Assembly (NCBI GenBank): GCA_020249435.1
Contig: JADCFQ010000002.1
Coordinates: forward strand, 1-62,463
DNA from: Roseomonas sp.
Lineage (GTDB): Bacteria > Pseudomonadota > Alphaproteobacteria > Acetobacterales > Acetobacteraceae
Direction: 5' to 3'
DNA length: 62,463 nt
Below the pieces are notes generated by a model that worked only from the letters and a program-made list of their open reading frames with translations, was not told where the DNA came from and searched no databases. Positions 43,004 through 50,609 of this stretch are shown here, one piece after another. Position 1 is the first letter of the stretch. Each line of letters begins with the position of its first letter. The position numbers and the translations under genes were made by a program.

Positions 43004-43519
43004 TCACGCGTGCGGCTCTCGCTCGCCGCCGATGCCGGGAGGGTCGAAGCGATCGGAAGCCTCCGTCAGAAGCTCATTGATGTGCTGCTGCAGAATGGAT
43101 TGCAGCAGATGGGGTTCGACGCCGAGTTCGGCGGCAATGACGCCCGCCACGCGCGCGGGCCAATTCAGCAGTGCGTCGCGCATGGTGCTGGCGATTTCAT
43201 CAATCGTCGCATTGGCCGTCGCGACATCCAGCAGCCGGCCCTTGCTTTCGTCGAGCGCCAGGCGCTGGGCTTCGACCTTCAGGGCGAGTTGCGCGACCTT
43301 GAGGCGAGCGAAGGGCGTGCCCTCGGCCGCCGCGCTGCCAGAAAGGGGAGAGCGCTGCGGGTCCGCGGTATCCAGCAGCCGGGCGCGCGTCTTGGCGATG
43401 TCCCACTGGCCATCTGGTTCGCGCGTGATGCGTCCGGAGCGTTCGGCCTTGTGCATGGTGGTGTCGCTGACGCCGAGGCGTCGTGCGGCTTCGCGCGTGG
43501 AGGATGTCAGTTCAGCCAT
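43004..43519 (-). CDS. Terminase small subunit (Nu1-like)
   Basis: A 171-residue protein with an N-terminal winged HTH (STREAARRLGVSDTTMHKAE, RSGRITREPDGQW) as in Nu1-like DNA-recognition subunits. Helices follow (TPFARLKVAQLALKVEAQRL), then MRDALLNWPARVAGVIAAEL, found in phage terminase small subunits of this group. It is directly upstream of the large subunit. Confidence 0.88.
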   Translation of the reverse strand: MAELTSSTREAARRLGVSDTTMHKAERSGRITREPDGQWDIAKTRARLLDTADPQRSPLSGSAAAEGTPFARLKVAQLALKVEAQRLALDESKGRLLDVATANATIDEIASTMRDALLNWPARVAGVIAAELGVEPHLLQSILQQHINELLTEASDRFDPPGIGGEREPHA

Positions 43520-43563
43520 GGCGGCGACCTCCCGCCGCGCGTTGGTGAGGGTTCAGGAAATGA

Positions 43564-43899
43564 TCAGCCTATCAGCGCCTTGAGCTTCGCGCGTACTTCG
43601 GCGAGTTCCGATGCGGAAACGCGACCCTTCCGCGTGGCGCGGCGCGCTTGCCAATCCAGGCTTTTGACCTGATCTGCCAGTACCACGCTCGCGGGATTTC
43701 CCTTGATAGTGACTTCGAAAGGATAGCCCTTGATGCGCGTTGTCAGCGGGCAGCACACCATCAAGCCTGTCTTGCCATTATAGGTCGCCGGGCTGAGTAC
43801 CAAGGCCGGGCGATGACCAGCCTGTTCGTGGCCAGCCTGTGGATCGAATTCCAACCAGACGATATCGCCAGCTTCCGGAACGTAGCGGCGACCAATCAC
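43564..43899 (-). CDS. mazF: MazF mRNA interferase toxin
   Basis: A 111-residue toxin: VPEAGDIVWLEFDPQAGHEQ, GHRPALVLSPATYNGKTGLM, VCCPLTTRIKGYPFEVTI and VVLADQVKSLDW are the full MazF core. The ATG overlaps the mazE stop by ATGA. It cleaves mRNA at short motifs. Confidence 0.93.
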   Translation of the reverse strand: MIGRRYVPEAGDIVWLEFDPQAGHEQAGHRPALVLSPATYNGKTGLMVCCPLTTRIKGYPFEVTIKGNPASVVLADQVKSLDWQARRATRKGRVSASELAEVRAKLKALIG

Positions 43900-44138
43900 C
43901 AGATTTCGCGCCCCATGGGGGGGCCTGTTTCAACCGCATCGTGTCTATTCTTTTTGGTGATGCCATTGAGCAGCGTATCAAGGTCATAGCTCGGCTCACG
44001 AATGGGTGTGATGACGATGCGACCGTCTTCCTCTTTCACTTCGACCGGCTGATCGAGCGAAACCTTCGCTGCAGCCATAACGGCGGCTGGTATGCGCAGC
44101 GCGGCGCTATTGCCCCATTTCTTGACGAGCACCTTCAC
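43896..44138 (-). CDS. mazE: MazE antitoxin
   Basis: An 80-residue antitoxin: KVLVKKWGNSAALRIPAAVM is the MazE DNA-binding hairpin, and the C-terminal tail (DLDTLLNGITKKNRH) would wrap MazF. Upstream on the minus strand are TTGACA (44199-44194), an 18-base spacer and TATTGA (44175-44170), then a leader with GGAAAG, so this cassette has an ordinary leadered mRNA. Confidence 0.93.
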   Translation of the reverse strand: MKVLVKKWGNSAALRIPAAVMAAAKVSLDQPVEVKEEDGRIVITPIREPSYDLDTLLNGITKKNRHDAVETGPPMGREIW

Positions 44139-44169
44139 GGTGGTAGCTTTCCTTTTAGCTTAGGAAGCC

Positions 44170-44199
44170 TCAATAGCGCTTTGCACCCTTTGGTGTCAA
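44170..44199 (-). promoter_or_regulatory. mazEF promoter
   Basis: On the minus strand TTGACA (44199-44194) and TATTGA (44175-44170) are separated by 18 bases, followed by about 31 bases of leader before the mazE ATG at 44138. Confidence 0.55.
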
Positions 44200-44215
44200 C
44201 ATTGTAGATACTCCG

Positions 44216-44509
44216 TCAGCGCGTGGCTTGGGCCAGGGCCAACCCGCGCAAACGCTGGAAAGCGGCAAGGGCAGCTTGCCAGTCTGCTTCGTGATCGGCG
44301 CCAATGCGCTTGAGAGGAGCGAGCGTCACTTTTCCCCGGCTGTAGTAGTCGCCCTGCATGCACGCGAGCCATCCAGAAAGCCCCTGCGCGGTGAGCGCAT
44401 CACTCACGCCGATGATTTCAATATCGGTGGGCGATGTTGCGCGCCCAAGCGACATGTGCCGGCCATCGGTGCCGAGCACGATCCAGCGTTGCTGTACGCC
44501 GGCGCTCAT
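44216..44509 (-). CDS. Small phage protein (97 aa)
   Basis: A soluble protein: RWIVLGTDGRHMSLGRATSP, SDALTAQGLSGWLACMQGDY, KVTLAPLKRIGA. Phage proteins with this plan occur in alphaproteobacteria with no known role. Its ATG overlaps the stop of the 65-residue gene upstream. Confidence 0.6.
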   Translation of the reverse strand: MSAGVQQRWIVLGTDGRHMSLGRATSPTDIEIIGVSDALTAQGLSGWLACMQGDYYSRGKVTLAPLKRIGADHEADWQAALAAFQRLRGLALAQATR

Positions 44510-44703
44510 CGCGCCGCCTCCGCGTAGCGAATTTGCGTCAGCAATTCGCCGAGCCTCCGGCGCCACACGCCCGCGCCATCGATGCAATAGGCTGGGCCGT
44601 ATTTGCCAGTGCCGCCCTTCCGCGCTGCGCCGAGCCAATGTGCGTGGCTCAGCCGGGCGTGGTCGGCACGATCCTTGAGTTTCGCGATTTCCGTTTGCTG
44701 CAT
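44506..44703 (-). CDS. Small hypothetical phage protein (65 aa)
   Basis: A short basic helical protein (MQQTEIAKLKDRADHARLSH, GAGVWRRRLGELLTQIRYAE). No family was recognised. It is one of three genes preceded about 70 bases upstream by the shared element described at 44731-44779. Confidence 0.5.
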   Translation of the reverse strand: MQQTEIAKLKDRADHARLSHAHWLGAARKGGTGKYGPAYCIDGAGVWRRRLGELLTQIRYAEAAR

Positions 44704-44730
44704 CTTCAATCTCCGTCCTACGGGGCGGCA

Positions 44731-44779
44731 TGCCCTTCGCTTGACGGACGCTTCGCGCTGTGTTTCGTGTGAGCCAAGG
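44731..44779 (-). repeat. Conserved upstream element, copy C
   Basis: On the minus strand this contains CTTGGCTC, then ACAGCGCGAA and a GTCC-TCA-GCG block, matching the copies at 46111-46189 and 46481-46560. CTTGGCTC lies about 70 bases before the ATG at 44703, the same distance as in the other two copies. Confidence 0.6.
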
Positions 44780-44789
44780 CAATAAAGCG

Positions 44790-44812
44790 CCAGGGATCGC
44801 GATGATCCCTGG
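44790..44812 (-). terminator. Stem-loop terminator after the DUF3489 gene
   Basis: CCAGGGATC and GATCCCTGG form a perfect 9-pair stem with a five-base loop, 38 bases past the stop at 44850, followed on the minus strand by CGCTTTATT. The thymine run is weak, so termination may be partial. Confidence 0.55.
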
Positions 44813-44849
44813 GCTTGGCAATCATTCATGCCGCTGTGGCTGGGCAGCT

Positions 44850-45617
44850 TCATTCCGTCACGCGGTAGACGGTGTAGGATCCTTTTGCACCCTGCTTGTT
44901 CGGCCCGACTTGGCGGATGCGCTCGGCGATTTCCACCGTGATGCCCTGGCGCTTTTTCAGCCCGGCGAAAAACCCGCGCACCGTATGCTGCGCCCAGCCG
45001 GTGGCCTCGGCGATTTGCGCCACCGTCGCGCCCTCAGGGCGGCGGAGCATCGCCAGCACCACTTCCTGCTTCGTGCCTTCGCGCGGCTTGCGTGGCGCGC
45101 CCGTGGCGCGTGTGCCGCGCCGTGAGAGCGCGCTGCGCAGCATGTCCATCGCGCGCGTAATGGGGTCTTTATCCGCGTTGGCCGGTGGCGTTTCTTCCCA
45201 GGCTGCGAGCAAGCGCTCGGCGGCTTCGCGCAGGTTCACGCTGCCCATGTTCGGCGCCTCGGGCGCGGTTGGCGCGGGCTCGGCGGAAGGCTGCTCCTCA
45301 GCCTGCGGCGCGTTGTCCTCCCCGCCCTGTGGCGCCGCGTCGGGCGCAGCGCGCCCCTCATTCGGGTCGATGCCAATTGCGCGCAGCCCCTCATCCGTCA
45401 CCTGGATCAGGATCGGCGTGCCATCCCCATCCTTGCGCCACACCATCGCCAATTGATCGCGCGGCGCAGCAACCTCAATCAGCAGGCGGCTTTTGATCAG
45501 GCTGTTCACCACCGCGCGGCAGGCAGCGACTGGCAAATGCTTCGGCGCAATCGCCAGCAATTGCGGGTGCTGCGCGCCATGGCTCAATACAATCCGCTGT
45601 GTGTCAGAAAGCTTCAT
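44850..45617 (-). CDS. DUF3489 domain-containing protein
   Basis: A 255-residue protein with two winged-helix regions. The N-terminal one (LSDTQRIVLSHGAQHPQLLA, VVNSLIKSRLLIEV) and a C-terminal DUF3489 (REGTKQEVVLAMLRRPEGAT, IAEATGWAQHTVRGFFAGLK, KRQGITVE) flank an acidic Pro/Ala/Glu linker. DUF3489 proteins are common in phages and islands of alphaproteobacteria and are probably DNA-binding regulators. GC-rich hairpins fill 45618-45723 upstream; I saw no clear promoter. Confidence 0.85.
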   Translation of the reverse strand: MKLSDTQRIVLSHGAQHPQLLAIAPKHLPVAACRAVVNSLIKSRLLIEVAAPRDQLAMVWRKDGDGTPILIQVTDEGLRAIGIDPNEGRAAPDAAPQGGEDNAPQAEEQPSAEPAPTAPEAPNMGSVNLREAAERLLAAWEETPPANADKDPITRAMDMLRSALSRRGTRATGAPRKPREGTKQEVVLAMLRRPEGATVAQIAEATGWAQHTVRGFFAGLKKRQGITVEIAERIRQVGPNKQGAKGSYTVYRVTE

Positions 45618-45723
45618 CGTCTTCGTCTCCGGTTGCGGGTGCCGACCATCGGCCCCTACTGCCGGGAGCCCCGCGGGCAGACCCTGCGGGGCAGTGCGGC
45701 GCCGCCTCGCGGCGGGCTGCGCT

Positions 45724-46080
45724 TCAATCCTGCGCTTCGGCGGCGATGCCTTCGTTGATCACGAAGCCCGTCAGGTAGGGCAGGCCGGCGGGGATGCCCG
45801 TCTCGCGGCTCGTGCGCTGCGTGATGCGCCATCCCATCCATTCCGCGGTGGTTTTCGCAATCGCGTCCGCGAGGCTTGCGCCATAATGCATCTTGCTATT
45901 CACCCCATCCGCGAAGTGGCGCCCGTAGCGGCTGTCGAGGAAGGCGCGGACCGAGGCGGGATCCGTGCTGGTCGCGTTGTGGATCGCGGTGAAAGCGATC
46001 GGCCAGGCAGGGGCGGCGTGTTCGCGCATGGTGCCCCAGAAACCCCAGTCTTGGTTTTCGGTGGAAAGGATCGTGCTCAT
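45724..46080 (-). CDS. Hypothetical phage protein (118 aa)
   Basis: A soluble protein: STENQDWGFWGTMREHAAPA, AWPIAFTAIHNATSTDPASV, FLDSRYGRHFADGV. Similar proteins occur in alphaproteobacterial plasmids and phages without known function. It is preceded by the shared upstream element (46111-46189). Confidence 0.6.
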   Translation of the reverse strand: MSTILSTENQDWGFWGTMREHAAPAWPIAFTAIHNATSTDPASVRAFLDSRYGRHFADGVNSKMHYGASLADAIAKTTAEWMGWRITQRTSRETGIPAGLPYLTGFVINEGIAAEAQD

Positions 46081-46110
46081 CTGTTTGTCTCCGTCATCGG
46101 CGGGGGAAAT

Positions 46111-46189
46111 CCCCTGCGCGTGACAGACCATTCGCGCTGTGATGGGGGCTGAGCCAAGCGAAATAGAGCGTTATTTCATTGCTATGATT
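46111..46189 (-). repeat. Conserved upstream element, copy A
   Basis: About 79 bases strongly similar to 46481-46560. Shared blocks include CCCTGCGC, GACCATTCGCGCTGT, GAGCCAAGC and TTGCTAT on the plus strand. The block GAGCCAAG ends about 70 bases before the start at 46080. It is probably a promoter or 5' leader regulatory element. Confidence 0.65.
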
Positions 46190-46249
46190 CAGGCGTTTTG
46201 ATCATGATGTGAGAGCCAAATGGCAGAGCCATTCGGCCCTCACTTTGCC

Positions 46250-46450
46250 CTATCGGCTGCGCTTTTTGCTGCGCTTGGCGGCGGCTTGGCCGGCGGCATA
46301 GGCTTCCGCGAGAGAGTTGCGGATGGACCAAACCGCGACATCATGGAAATCGAGCGCGTCGCGGTTTCTGGTTTCCAGCGTTTCAACCGAGGGCATGTGC
46401 CGCTTGGCGATTTCCAGGAAAAGCTGGTCGGTTGAAGGGGTATCGTTCAT
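46250..46450 (-). CDS. DUF6900-like small protein (66 aa)
   Basis: MPSVETLETRNRDALDFHDV and AVWSIRNSLAEAYAAGQAAA closely match the DUF6900 pattern as I recall it (LETLETR-x-SLDFHDVAVW). Function is unknown; such genes occur on alphaproteobacterial phages and plasmids. It is preceded by the shared upstream element (46481-46560). Confidence 0.7.
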   Translation of the reverse strand: MNDTPSTDQLFLEIAKRHMPSVETLETRNRDALDFHDVAVWSIRNSLAEAYAAGQAAAKRSKKRSR

Positions 46451-46480
46451 CTTGGTCTCCTTGCTGTGGCGCTGGGGAGT

Positions 46481-46560
46481 TTCCCTGCGCCTGAGGGACC
46501 ATTCGCGCTGTAGCGGGGGGCGAGCCAAGCTAGAATGAGAGTAATTTCGTTGCTATAAAT
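46481..46560 (-). repeat. Conserved upstream element, copy B
   Basis: The second long copy of the element at 46111-46189. On the minus strand it contains TAGCAACGAAAT, GCTTGGCTC, ACAGCGCGAATGGTC and GCGCAGGGA. GAGCCAAG lies 72 bases before the start at 46450. Confidence 0.65.
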
Positions 46561-46572
46561 GGCAAGTTTCAA

Positions 46573-47820
46573 TCATGATCGATTGATCGCGCGCGCTGCA
46601 GTGACATCAGCAAAAGTACGGTCCTCACCATCCAGAACCGCCGCTTGCCCCGTTTCCTCCTGCCAACGCTGCACAATCACATCGCAATAAGCGGGATCAA
46701 TCTCCAGCAGCACCGCGCGCCGCCCGGTACGCTCGGCCGCGATCATCGTCGTCCCCGAACCACCAAAGCAATCCAGGACTGTATCGCGCGGCTTGCTGCT
46801 GTTGCGGATGGCACGCTCGACCAGCGCCACCGGCTTCATGGTCGGGTGCAGATCGTTCCTGGCCGGCTTGTCGAAATGCCAGACATTTCCCTGGTCGCGC
46901 GCGCCGCACCAGTAATGCTGCGCGCCGGCCTTCCAACCATAGAGCATCGCTTCGAATTGCTGATGGTAGTCTGCGCGGCCCAGCGCAAAAGTATTCTTGG
47001 CCCAGATGATGGTGCTGGACCATTTGCCACCCGCCTCCTGCCAGGCGCGATGCAGCGTCGGCCACTCGGAAGACGACATGCAAACATAGCTTGCGCCCTT
47101 GGTGACTGAGAGAAGGTTTGTCAGCGCCGGGCGTAGGAAATCCAGAAACCCCTTGCCCAGCGCGTCATTCGCGATGGTCATCTTGGCTGCCGTGCCGCCC
47201 TCGTAGGCAACATTATAGGGTGGATCTAGAAAGGCCATGTCCGCCAGATGGCCGGCGCCAAGCGCGCGCTCGACATCGGCAAGCTTGGTCGCATCACCGC
47301 AGAGCAGCCGATGCTCACCACAACGCCAGAGATCACCTTCGCGCGTGATGGGATTGACTGGCAGTGGCGGTGCTTCGTCAGTGTCCTCTCCATCAATGCC
47401 AGCATCGGCGGCCGCCAGCAGCCGGTCCAACTCCATGCCGGAGAAGCCAAGCACGTCCAAATCCACCGAGGCATCGTCACGGATGCGCGCGATCTCAGCC
47501 GCCAGCAACGCCTCGTCCCATCCGGAATTCAGCGCGATCTGATTGTCCGCGAGCCGCAACGCGCGTGCCTGGGGCTCGGTGAGATGCGCAAGCCGAATGG
47601 CGGGGACACTCGCCATGCCGAGCCGCTTGGCCGCCATGATGCGGCCATGGCCCGCGACCAGCACGCCCGCACCATCCACCAGCACCGGATTCACAAATCC
47701 GAATTCAGCGATTGAGGAAGCAATCTGCGCCACCTGCGCCGGCGAATGCGTGCGCGCATTCTCGGCATAGGGCACCAACGCCGCGACCGGCAGCGAGACA
47801 ACGGCAAGCTCAGGCTGCAT
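46573..47820 (-). CDS. ParB-like/Srx domain fused to DNA methyltransferase, copy 1
   Basis: A 415-residue fusion. Residues 1-100 are a ParB-like nuclease/Srx domain (LVPYAENARTHSPAQVAQIA, GVLVAGHGRIMAAKRLGM). The rest is a beta-class amino-methyltransferase with AFLDPPYNVAYEGG (DPPY catalytic motif) and DCFGGSGTTMIAAERTGR (AdoMet binding). It would methylate adenine N6 or cytosine N4 with no partner restriction gene seen, protecting the phage or altering packaging or regulation. Start 47820 lies within the end of copy 2. Confidence 0.9.
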   Translation of the reverse strand: MQPELAVVSLPVAALVPYAENARTHSPAQVAQIASSIAEFGFVNPVLVDGAGVLVAGHGRIMAAKRLGMASVPAIRLAHLTEPQARALRLADNQIALNSGWDEALLAAEIARIRDDASVDLDVLGFSGMELDRLLAAADAGIDGEDTDEAPPLPVNPITREGDLWRCGEHRLLCGDATKLADVERALGAGHLADMAFLDPPYNVAYEGGTAAKMTIANDALGKGFLDFLRPALTNLLSVTKGASYVCMSSSEWPTLHRAWQEAGGKWSSTIIWAKNTFALGRADYHQQFEAMLYGWKAGAQHYWCGARDQGNVWHFDKPARNDLHPTMKPVALVERAIRNSSKPRDTVLDCFGGSGTTMIAAERTGRRAVLLEIDPAYCDVIVQRWQEETGQAAVLDGEDRTFADVTAARAINRS

Positions 47821-49264
47821 CGGAAAGTGCCCCTTCGCGTGCTGCCGCAATGGCATCGTAATCGCGCCCATCGCCCGCAAGCGTCACCGGCTGATCCGGA
47901 TGCAGCATCCGCCAACGCGCAATCGCCAGATCCACATAGGCCGGCGCCAATTCAATGCCGCGCACAACGCGGCCCGTGCGTTCCCCGGCAATCAGCATCG
48001 TGCCGCTGCCGGCAAAGGGTTCAAACACCACCTCGCCAGCCTCCGTGTATGCACGCATCAGGAAATCCGGCAGCGCGACCGGAAACACCGCTGGATGCTC
48101 GGTCTCGATCCCGCGTCCCTTATGGCGGGTGATGCGCAGCACCGCGTCGGGAATGCGCATGTCCTGCACCGGCTGGCCGATATGCGTATAGGCTTTCACC
48201 TCGCCATCGGCGGCGCGCAGCCCGCTGCCCTTATTCGGCGTGCCGGCCCATTTGCAGGGGATGATCTTGTTCGCCTGCCGCGCCGAACGGTTGAAGTGAA
48301 ATACAAGCTCGAAGGCCGGCGCCAAGCGACCGTTCCAATCGCCGGGTAATCCCGGTCCCTGGTCCCAGGTGTAAAGCCCAAAGCGGCGCCAACCCCGCGC
48401 ACGCATCCATTCCAGCCACCCCTCCCAATAGGGCTGCCATTCATTCTCACGATGGATCAGGCCAAGATTGATCAGCGCTTGGCCATCCGGGCGTAGCACC
48501 GCGTCCAAATGCTGAAACACGCCCTGCATCAGTGCATCCCAATCCGTCACACCGCCGGTGGTGTAAGCCCGCTGGTTGCCATAGGGAGGCGAGGTGAACA
48601 GCATCGCTGCGCGGTCGCTTTCCATTACGCGCGCGACCGCCGCTGCGTCGGTGCTGTCGCCGCACAGCAGTCGATGCGCACCCAGCAGCCACAAATCACC
48701 GGGACGCGAGACCGCCTGGCGCGGTGCCTCCGGCTCGGCATCGGCAGGATCGTCGGCATCTTCGGCAATCGCGGGCGCGGCAGGGTTCTCGGCGGTGTCT
48801 GCGGGCAGGGCCTCGGGCGCATCGCCGTTGGACACGGCATCTCCAGCCGCCGCGAGGATGCCCGCAAGTTCATCCGCCGAGAAACCAAGCGCAGCTAGGT
48901 CAATTTCCGTCGCCTGGACGCTTGCCAGCGCATCGCGAAGCAGCGCCTGGTCCCAGGTGGCGTTCTCTGCGATGCGATTATCGGCGAGCCGCAGCGCTTC
49001 CTTTTGCGCGGGTGCCAAGTGCTTCAGCACAATCACCGGCACCTTGGCGATGCCGAGCGCTTCCGCCGCCGCCAACCGGCCATGGCCTGCGATCAGCACG
49101 CCATCTTCGTCCACCAGCAGCGGATTGGTGAAGCCGAAGGCCTGCATGCTGGCCATGATCTGCGCGAGCTGCGCTGCGTCATGCACGCGCGCATTGCCGG
49201 CATGCGGGCGCAGCGAGGCAATCGCGCGGAGTTGGATCCGCTCGGCCATCCAGGGAAGCGTCAT
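47810..49264 (-). CDS. ParB-like/Srx domain fused to DNA methyltransferase, copy 2
   Basis: A 484-residue protein with the same plan: ParB-like (LRPHAGNARVHDAAQLAQIM, GVLIAGHGRLAAAEALGI), an acidic linker near 150-175, then methyltransferase motifs MLFTSPPYGNQRAYTTGG (SPPY) and FEPFAGSGTMLIAGERTG. The SPPY variant and longer target region suggest a different specificity from copy 1. It overlaps copy 1 by 11 bases. Confidence 0.9.
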   Translation of the reverse strand: MTLPWMAERIQLRAIASLRPHAGNARVHDAAQLAQIMASMQAFGFTNPLLVDEDGVLIAGHGRLAAAEALGIAKVPVIVLKHLAPAQKEALRLADNRIAENATWDQALLRDALASVQATEIDLAALGFSADELAGILAAAGDAVSNGDAPEALPADTAENPAAPAIAEDADDPADAEPEAPRQAVSRPGDLWLLGAHRLLCGDSTDAAAVARVMESDRAAMLFTSPPYGNQRAYTTGGVTDWDALMQGVFQHLDAVLRPDGQALINLGLIHRENEWQPYWEGWLEWMRARGWRRFGLYTWDQGPGLPGDWNGRLAPAFELVFHFNRSARQANKIIPCKWAGTPNKGSGLRAADGEVKAYTHIGQPVQDMRIPDAVLRITRHKGRGIETEHPAVFPVALPDFLMRAYTEAGEVVFEPFAGSGTMLIAGERTGRVVRGIELAPAYVDLAIARWRMLHPDQPVTLAGDGRDYDAIAAAREGALSDAA

Positions 49265-49293
49265 GGGGGGTATCCGGGAAAGGTTGCGCTTAG

Positions 49294-49425
49294 GTTTGCA
49301 CCTAAGCTGCTGAAATCACGCCGAAAGGGTGCAAACCATGCGGGGGCTGGGTGCAAACCAAGTGCAAACCTGAGGCGCCTAGGTTTGCACCTAAGTCATT
49401 GAATTCACATGGCTATAGTGCAAAC
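49294..49425. repeat. Iteron-like cluster: six copies of GTGCAAAC
   Basis: Six exact copies of the 8-mer occur in 132 bases: reverse orientation at 49294-49301 and 49383-49390, forward at 49329-49336, 49351-49358, 49362-49369 and 49418-49425. The first sits in the palindrome CTTAGGTTTGCACCTAAG (49289-49306), and a near copy of that palindrome surrounds the fifth. It lies upstream of the methyltransferase operon, and the following gene points away from it. It may be a replication origin, a partition site or a multi-site operator. Confidence 0.8.
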
Positions 49426-49688
49426 TGCAACCCATATTTTTATTCTGACGCTAGAAGGGTCGGGCGCTTCCGCCCCCCGCATACAAAATTGCCAGGAAGG
49501 AACCATGACCTCAAAAGCCACAGTGGCTGTTCGGCTGGCGAGCGACTCATGTGCCATCGTTGGCAGCCGCATTTCAACCAATGTCAAGATATTACCCGAT
49601 GTGAGTTTCATACATCAACACGACATTCTTTCGCTTCACTTCCTTCTTTCCGCCTTCTTTGGTCGAAAAAGGCTGATAACATCGCTGC

Positions 49689-50609
49689 ATGAGCAAATCG
49701 CCGAATCGCAGCACGGGTCGCGTCCAGCGATTCGGCAACAAAGACACCGCGAAGAAGCAGAGTGTCGTCGTCGACTATCTGGCCGCGTACCTCCAGGTCA
49801 TGTCTAAGCAGCCTTTTCATCTGGCCTACGTCGACGCCTTCGCTGGGTGCGGGGCCCGTATTGACGCCGCTGATCAGGAGACGGCCCAATCCGGTTTCCC
49901 ATTTGAGGCGCTGGCCTCGCAGCCAAAGGCTGGTACGGCACTAGAAGCTCTACGATTGAAGCCCGGTTTCCATCGATGCGTCTTTGGAGACTTGAACGCC
50001 CGTCACCTCCAAGCGCTCGGACAGCGTATTTCCGAAGCACGCGCGGCTGGTGAGGTTCTTCCGGAAACAATTCTTCTGTCCGTAGATGCTAATGAACTCG
50101 TGCGTCGAGAATGCGAGTGGCTAGCAAGCAACAGCAATCGGCGGGCGGTTATGTTCCTCGATCCATACGGAATGCAGGTAGAATGGGGGACACTCCAAAC
50201 TATTGCCGCGTGTCCTCAAATTGACCTTTGGCTTTTGCTTCCAACAGGGATCGCGATCAACCGGCTTCTACCTTGGAAACGTGTGCAACACCCAAAGTGG
50301 GCCGAAAGAATGGATTCATTCTATGGCTCTAAGGATTGGCGTAATGCTTTCACGACCACTGAAAAGGACTTGCTGGGTGTCGAGCGTCAGCTGCGATCTT
50401 CGGATCTCGATGGTATCGTTCGCTTCACGATGGATCGACTAAGGTCACTGTTCGGGGGAGGCCTCTATCCGCGCGCCCTCAGCCTCAAGTCTGGTCGCCA
50501 TCAGGCCTATCATCTCGTATTTGCCAGCTCATCAAAGCGAAATCAGGTCTGGGAAATCTCGCATAAGATCGCCGGCCATCTGATGCGAAAAGCTCAAGCG
50601 GGCAGCTGA
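49689..50609 (+). CDS. tcmP: Three-Cys-motif partner protein TcmP
   Basis: A 306-residue protein of the TcmP family: HLAYVDAFAGCGARID near 44 is a Rossmann-like methyltransferase-type loop, and AVMFLDPYGMQVEWGTLQTI near 150, with DPYG, is the family core. WLLLPTGIAINRLLPW follows. TcmP genes accompany three-Cys-motif (DUF5131) genes; the pair's function is not established, though they are common on mobile elements. Here the partner is convergent and overlaps by 16 bases. GC content is lower than that of neighbours. Confidence 0.88.
   Translation: MSKSPNRSTGRVQRFGNKDTAKKQSVVVDYLAAYLQVMSKQPFHLAYVDAFAGCGARIDAADQETAQSGFPFEALASQPKAGTALEALRLKPGFHRCVFGDLNARHLQALGQRISEARAAGEVLPETILLSVDANELVRRECEWLASNSNRRAVMFLDPYGMQVEWGTLQTIAACPQIDLWLLLPTGIAINRLLPWKRVQHPKWAERMDSFYGSKDWRNAFTTTEKDLLGVERQLRSSDLDGIVRFTMDRLRSLFGGGLYPRALSLKSGRHQAYHLVFASSSKRNQVWEISHKIAGHLMRKAQAGS

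Noticed and set aside
49505-49807. Possible small gene with AGGAAGG before its ATG, upstream of and overlapping TcmP
   Set aside because: The C-terminal third is only the shifted frame of tcmP and the rest has no recognisable pattern; it could be a leader peptide, but support is insufficient.
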